DNA from: Arthrobacter sp. ISL-30
GTDB taxonomy: Bacteria; Actinomycetota; Actinomycetes; Actinomycetales; Micrococcaceae
DNA length: 64,000 bases
Assembly: GCF_018613855.1 (NCBI RefSeq)
Contig: NZ_JAGGPK010000007.1
Span: forward strand, 1 to 64,000
Direction of reading: 5' to 3'
Below are positions 60,474 through 64,000 of this stretch, one piece after another (position 1 is the stretch's first letter; each line of letters opens with the position of its first letter). A model generated the notes under the pieces. It was given only the letters and a program-made list of their open reading frames with translations. It made no database searches and was not told the DNA's origin. The translations under genes were made by a program, and so were the position numbers.

Positions 60474-60712
60474 GTGCCGAGTCCAAGCTGCAGTTCAAGC
60501 CTGAAACGGCGTCCGAGCGGCTGCTTCCCGAGCAATGGGCGGATCTGAGCCGCGGCGATGCTGTATGGATTCACGAAGAGGGCTGGGGTTACGACGCCGG
60601 CAAAGTAGACGAAGTGTCCAGGCATCATGAACTGCTGTGGATTGAGCTTGTCGGACGTGGCAGGCGCCTGATTTGTGGCGGTGACCCCGTCCAGGTCTGG
60701 GCCCGTGGATGA
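60470..60712 (+). CDS. Small hypothetical protein, second of a coupled pair
   Basis: An 80-residue protein, likely a small beta-barrel (LSRGDAVWIHEEGWGYDAGK, LLWIELVGRGRRLICGGDPV), with an SH3- or Tudor-like spacing of glycines and aromatic residues. It starts at a GTG overlapping the previous stop and is followed by a clear terminator, so the pair seems to be a self-contained unit. Function unknown. Confidence 0.6.
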   Translation: MSAESKLQFKPETASERLLPEQWADLSRGDAVWIHEEGWGYDAGKVDEVSRHHELLWIELVGRGRRLICGGDPVQVWARG

Positions 60713-60731
60713 GTCCAGACAAGCAACCGGA

Positions 60732-60759
60732 AACGGCCGTGCCTACAGGCACGGCCGTT
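60732..60759. terminator. Bidirectional terminator
   Basis: AACGGCCGTGCC (60732-60743) and GGCACGGCCGTT (60748-60759) pair perfectly over 12 bp around TACA, between the small gene pair (stop 60712) and dodecin (stop 60780, minus strand). Confidence 0.75.
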
Positions 60760-60779
60760 CGCCGTTAAAGACCCGGTAT

Positions 60780-60989
60780 TTACCGCTCCAGGCGGAAACC
60801 TAGCTTGATAGTGACCTGCCAGTCCGCGATCTCGCCATTATTCAAGTGGCCGCGAATCTCCTTGACTTCGAACCAGTCAAGATGCCGCAGGGTCTGGGAC
60901 GCCGCTGCAATACCGTTCCTGATGGCAGAGTCGACGCCGTCGGAAGAACTTCCTACGATTTCGGAAATGCTGTATGTGTGGTCAGCCAT
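60780..60989 (-). CDS. Dodecin (flavin-binding)
   Basis: A 69-residue dodecin, a small protein that forms hollow dodecamers storing flavin or CoA. The sequence follows the family: TYSISEIVGSSSDGVDSAIR, then TLRHLDWFEVKEIRGHL with the flavin-stacking Trp, and DWQVTIKLGFRLE at the end. The ATG at 60989 is the family start. Monocistronic, near other stress-related genes. Confidence 0.93.
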   Translation of the reverse strand: MADHTYSISEIVGSSSDGVDSAIRNGIAAASQTLRHLDWFEVKEIRGHLNNGEIADWQVTIKLGFRLER

Positions 60990-61167
60990 TGGTGCTCCTC
61001 ATGATCGTCCGTGATATTGAATTGCAGGCCGGTACGGCAGGCCGTGAATGCAGACTAACCGACGTATGTGACGGGGACTAGGAATTGGTGACTTAAGACC
61101 CTAATCCGATTCGCCGTCGGAGAGTGGACTGGACGTAGCTTTGCAACCATGAAAGGAAGCGACTGCC

Positions 61168-62058
61168 ATGACGGAGCCAGACGTCGAACCCGAGGCCGAA
61201 GTCCAAAGCGAAGCAGGACCCAGTCCGGACGCCGCACCCTGGATAGTGGTGGGTTACGACGGCTCGGATCCTGCCAAGGTGGCCCTGACATGGGCCGCGG
61301 AATATGCCGCGAAAGCCGAGCGGAGGCTCCAGATCGTCCATGCCTGGATGTGGCCGCTTTTCACCCACAACCTTGGCCCGGTCCAAGGGATTGAGGGCAG
61401 TGGACTGCGGCATGCAGCCGAGGAGATCCTCACCGAGGGCGTGGCGCTGGCCCATGAAACCTCCCCGGAACTGAAGGTCGAGACGGACCTCAAGGCCGGG
61501 CTGCCTGCCGAGGTGCTCCTGGAGGAGTCGGAGGGAGCAGACCTCCTGGTGGTTGGGAATCGCGGAATCGGTGGCCTGCTCGGTCAGTTGGTCGGTTCGG
61601 TTTCCCTTGACCTTTCCGGCTCCAGTAAACGGCCTCTGCTGGTGGTGCGATATTCGCGGAGGGACGATCGCCCTGTCATGGCCTGCATCGAGGGCGGCAC
61701 CGACGGGCAGGCCAGCTCTCCTTCGGTCCTTTCCGAGGCCACCAAGATGGCTGGCTTCCTCGGGGAAGCCTTGCACATTGTCCATGCGGTGCCTCCAGAG
61801 AAGCGTCATCAACATGAATCGCCGGAGGAAGGAAGGGCAATCCTTGACAGGGCAGCTGAGGCGGCTGCGCGACTGGCTCCGGACCTGACAGTCACCACGG
61901 CGCTGCTCCAGGGGCGTGCAGTGGCCAAGGACCTTCTATCCGAAGCAGGCGGGGCCGAAGTGATGGTACTGGGCGGCCACCGGCCCGGCGGCTCTCCGGG
62001 TGCTGTGGCAACGGCGGTGTTGAAGCACGCTCCCTGCAACATCATGATTGCCCGCTGA
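61168..62058 (+). CDS. Universal stress protein, two tandem domains
   Basis: A 296-residue protein with two USP folds. Domain 1 (about 24-160) begins WIVVGYDGSDPAKVALTWAA and ends with the ATP-binding glycine pattern GNRGIGGLLGQLVGSVS. Domain 2 (about 167-296) begins RPVMACIEGGTDG and ends LGGHRPGGSPGAVATAVL, in which the glycine pattern is weaker. An acidic 20-residue N-terminus precedes. AAAGGAAG lies upstream of the ATG. The 3' end overlaps the convergent SulP gene by 17 bp. Confidence 0.9.
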   Translation: MTEPDVEPEAEVQSEAGPSPDAAPWIVVGYDGSDPAKVALTWAAEYAAKAERRLQIVHAWMWPLFTHNLGPVQGIEGSGLRHAAEEILTEGVALAHETSPELKVETDLKAGLPAEVLLEESEGADLLVVGNRGIGGLLGQLVGSVSLDLSGSSKRPLLVVRYSRRDDRPVMACIEGGTDGQASSPSVLSEATKMAGFLGEALHIVHAVPPEKRHQHESPEEGRAILDRAAEAAARLAPDLTVTTALLQGRAVAKDLLSEAGGAEVMVLGGHRPGGSPGAVATAVLKHAPCNIMIAR

Positions 62059-63736
62059 AGTGCTCCACGGCGCTCTCGACCGTGGAGAAGTGGTGGCCTC
62101 GATCGAAGCGGTCGGCCAGTCCGAATTTAGCCAGCCTGTCCTTCACGGGCCCTTTGAGTTCGGCAAAGACCAGGCTGATTCCCTTCTTCTCGAGGTATTC
62201 GTCCAGTTGGACCAAGTGCTCGACGGCGGTGCTGTCCACGCCGGTGATGCCCTCGGCGGCGACGATGACACAGCGGACCGGCTGCGGAGAGGCGTCCACA
62301 ATATCGCGCACGTGGTCCACGAAGACCTGGCCATTGGCGAAGAACAGCGGCGAATCGAACCGGACGAGGGCCAGCCCTGGAATCCGTCGGCCCTCGGGAT
62401 GGCGGGTTATGTCATGGAAACCGGGCCTTCCGGCGACCTTCACCAGTTCGGTCCTGTAGGGGGAGAATGTGGCCTGGACGAACACGGCGAGCGACAACAC
62501 CACGGCAAGGACCACCCCCGGCAGGACGCCCAGCACCAGTACGCCCACGAACGTCCCGGCCATCAGGGCCGTTTCGATCCGGCTGCTCCTGATTAGTCCT
62601 TTGATGCCGTCGATATCCACCATCGAGGCTGCCGCGACTATGACCACCCCGGACAGGACGCTGGATGGCAGGTGTGCGGTGACACCGGGCAGCGTCAGCA
62701 TGAACACCAGGAGCCAGAGGCCTGCGGCCAGGCCGGCCAGCCTGGAGCGTGCGCCGGCGTTCAGGGCCACGGGGGTGCGGGAGGTACTGGCTGAGATGGG
62801 AAACCCGCCCAGGACACCGGAAGCGGCGTTGGCACTGCCGAGCGCCAGCATTTCCTTGCCCCCATCTACCCTCACGCCGTTGCGTTGGGCGAGGCTTCGG
62901 GACAGAACGGCCGTGTCGGCGAAGGCGAGCAGGGCGATGCCGGCGGCAGGCCCTGCCGTGGCGATAACGTCGCCCCAACTGAATCCGCTGAGCGCAGGAG
63001 CAGGGAGGCCGCTTGGGAGCGCGCCGACCACTGGCAGCATCTCATTCAGTCCAAAGACGGCGGAAGCCACCATGGATCCTCCTACAGTGACGAGGATTCC
63101 CAGGAGGCGCAGGTTTGTGGGAAGTCGGGTCGCCACGAGCAGAATCACGATTGTTATTCCGCCGATCAGTGCGGCAATCATATTGAAGTCGCCCCGCGCG
63201 ACCCTGCCGATGGCGGAGGTGAGCTGATTCCAAGGCTCGGTGACGCCGTCGGAACTCCTTCCCAGGAGACCCGCCAACTGACTGAGCCCGACGACGACGG
63301 CGAGTCCGGCCAGGTAGCCTGTCCGAATCGGTTTGGAGAGCAGATTGCTCAGGAAACCCAGTTTCAGGAAATAGCCCAGGACCAGGTAGACGCCAACAAA
63401 GATGGCCAAAAGCCCGGCCAGGGCAAGGGCGCGGTGCGGATCGCCTCCGGACAGCGGGACCACGGCCGCGGCGATCAGGGGAGCCAGCGCTGAATCCGGG
63501 CCCAGGATCAGCACCCTCGACGGGCCGAGCAGCCCGTAGATGATGAGGGAGACGATCGAGGCGTAGAGGCCGGCGACCGGGGGCAGGCCGGAGGCAGTGG
63601 AATACGCCATGCCGGCAGGAACCAGGAAAGCGCACAACAAGAGTCCTGCCCCTACATCGGGCAGCAGATTTTTCCACCGGTGCCAATTGTTCGGATTGGT
63701 CTTCAGCGCAGCTTCGGAACCGTCCTTGGTGGCCAT
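62042..63736 (-). CDS. SulP-family anion transporter with STAS domain
   Basis: A 564-residue membrane transporter (sulfate, bicarbonate or similar anion). The N-terminal part has about 12 helices with family motifs VGAGLLLCAFLVPAGMAYST, ASGLPPVAGLYASIVSLIIY and GPDSALAPLIAAAV. From about residue 440 a cytoplasmic STAS domain follows (FANGQVFVDHVRDIVDA, GVDSTAVEHLVQLDEYLEKK). The anion cannot be told from sequence. It lies 39 bp behind a universal stress protein gene on the same strand. Confidence 0.9.
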   Translation of the reverse strand: MATKDGSEAALKTNPNNWHRWKNLLPDVGAGLLLCAFLVPAGMAYSTASGLPPVAGLYASIVSLIIYGLLGPSRVLILGPDSALAPLIAAAVVPLSGGDPHRALALAGLLAIFVGVYLVLGYFLKLGFLSNLLSKPIRTGYLAGLAVVVGLSQLAGLLGRSSDGVTEPWNQLTSAIGRVARGDFNMIAALIGGITIVILLVATRLPTNLRLLGILVTVGGSMVASAVFGLNEMLPVVGALPSGLPAPALSGFSWGDVIATAGPAAGIALLAFADTAVLSRSLAQRNGVRVDGGKEMLALGSANAASGVLGGFPISASTSRTPVALNAGARSRLAGLAAGLWLLVFMLTLPGVTAHLPSSVLSGVVIVAAASMVDIDGIKGLIRSSRIETALMAGTFVGVLVLGVLPGVVLAVVLSLAVFVQATFSPYRTELVKVAGRPGFHDITRHPEGRRIPGLALVRFDSPLFFANGQVFVDHVRDIVDASPQPVRCVIVAAEGITGVDSTAVEHLVQLDEYLEKKGISLVFAELKGPVKDRLAKFGLADRFDRGHHFSTVESAVEHFSGQS

Positions 63737-63775
63737 GCGTCCCTTCCCGGTCTCTTCGGGCGTCAGGACAGCAGC

Positions 63776-64000
63776 CTACTTCTTGTGCTTGACCGGCTGT
63801 AGGCGGGTGATGACGGTGGGGCACGGCAGGTGCGCGAGCACTCCATGGGCTGTGGAACCCATCAGCAGGCGTTTGAAGGCGACCCGTCCCCGGCTTCCCA
63901 CCACCAGGAGCTTCGCCTTTGAAGCCGCCTCCACCAGCGCGGCAGCCGGTTCCTTTTCGGTTTCCAGGACCTTGTGGACCACCAGTCCCGGGTACTCCTC
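63776..64000 (-). CDS. Universal stress protein, 5' part outside the window
   Basis: The C-terminal 74 residues of a USP; the frame is open to base 64000 (EEYPGLVVHKVLETEKEP...), so the start lies beyond the window. The ATP-binding pattern LLVVGSRGRVAF, then LLMGSTAHGVLAH, and the last strand CPTVITRL are clear. It lies upstream of the SulP gene on the same strand and may be co-transcribed with it. Confidence 0.85.
   Translation of the reverse strand, partial: EEYPGLVVHKVLETEKEPAAALVEAASKAKLLVVGSRGRVAFKRLLMGSTAHGVLAHLPCPTVITRLQPVKHKK

Noticed and set aside
1..64000. tRNA or rRNA genes
   Set aside because: No cloverleaf-like stretch with a proper T-loop and acceptor stem was seen; a few TTCGAA words occur inside coding regions.

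Overview
The window is GC-rich DNA from a soil actinobacterium. Arthrobacter or a close relative (Pseudarthrobacter, Paenarthrobacter) is the best guess. The signs are the strong GC bias, frequent GTG starts, many 4-bp ATGA/GTGA gene overlaps, a corynebacterial-type ben-cat cluster with a large LuxR/LAL regulator, and Micrococcaceae-style sugar uptake loci. No rRNA, tRNA or CRISPR array is visible. The genus call is inference; the gene content is read from the sequence.

Layout. 1-985: end of a methyltransferase gene and a small membrane protein. 982-7954: an ATP-dependent DNA ligase gene (minus strand) split by a 5.94-kb Tn554-like transposon (1802-7745) with tnpA-tnpB-tnpC, two membrane-protein cargo genes, 10-bp terminal inverted repeats and a 6-bp TATCTC core on both sides. 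Removing the element with one core copy restores the ligase reading frame. 8014-10933: an aldo/keto reductase, a DUF6919-type protein, a DUF1801 protein and a 46-bp perfect palindrome. 10969-20058: a divergent carbohydrate locus. On the minus strand are a hydroxyacid dehydrogenase, a solute-binding lipoprotein, two permeases and a DUF624 protein. On the plus strand are a heparinase II/III-like lyase, a DeoR-HTH/periplasmic-binding-domain regulator and a ThuA-like protein.

20117-31888: a complete benzoate-to-beta-ketoadipate-enol-lactone module. benABCD turn benzoate into catechol, benK imports benzoate and a LAL protein (benR) probably regulates. The divergent catR-catB-catA-catC genes open the catechol ring. 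31862-40317: a fructan/fructose module of PfkB kinase, Frc-like ABC importer, LacI regulator and secreted GH32 levanase, tied together by copies of a GACAACGTTGTC-type operator at three promoters.

40547-53090: a lipoprotein, a frameshifted Tat-exported alginate-lyase-family gene with an AbfB-like domain, a Nudix hydrolase, a Vms1/eRF1-like protein with a small acidic partner, a PolX-like PHP protein, MalQ, a primase-tail-like protein, a large secreted GH13 amylase, a lactonase-family propeller and a GlsB-type membrane protein. 53136-60712: aldo/keto reductases, an arsenic island (trxB, arsC, acr3, divergent arsR), an SDR and small hypothetical genes. 60780-64000: dodecin, universal stress proteins and a SulP anion transporter; the last gene runs off the window.

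Most promising for follow-up: the precisely delimited Tn554-like insertion in the ligase gene with unidentified cargo; the heparinase/ThuA/ABC locus of unknown substrate with its chimeric regulator; and the ben/cat control region paired with a LAL regulator that lacks the Walker A lysine.
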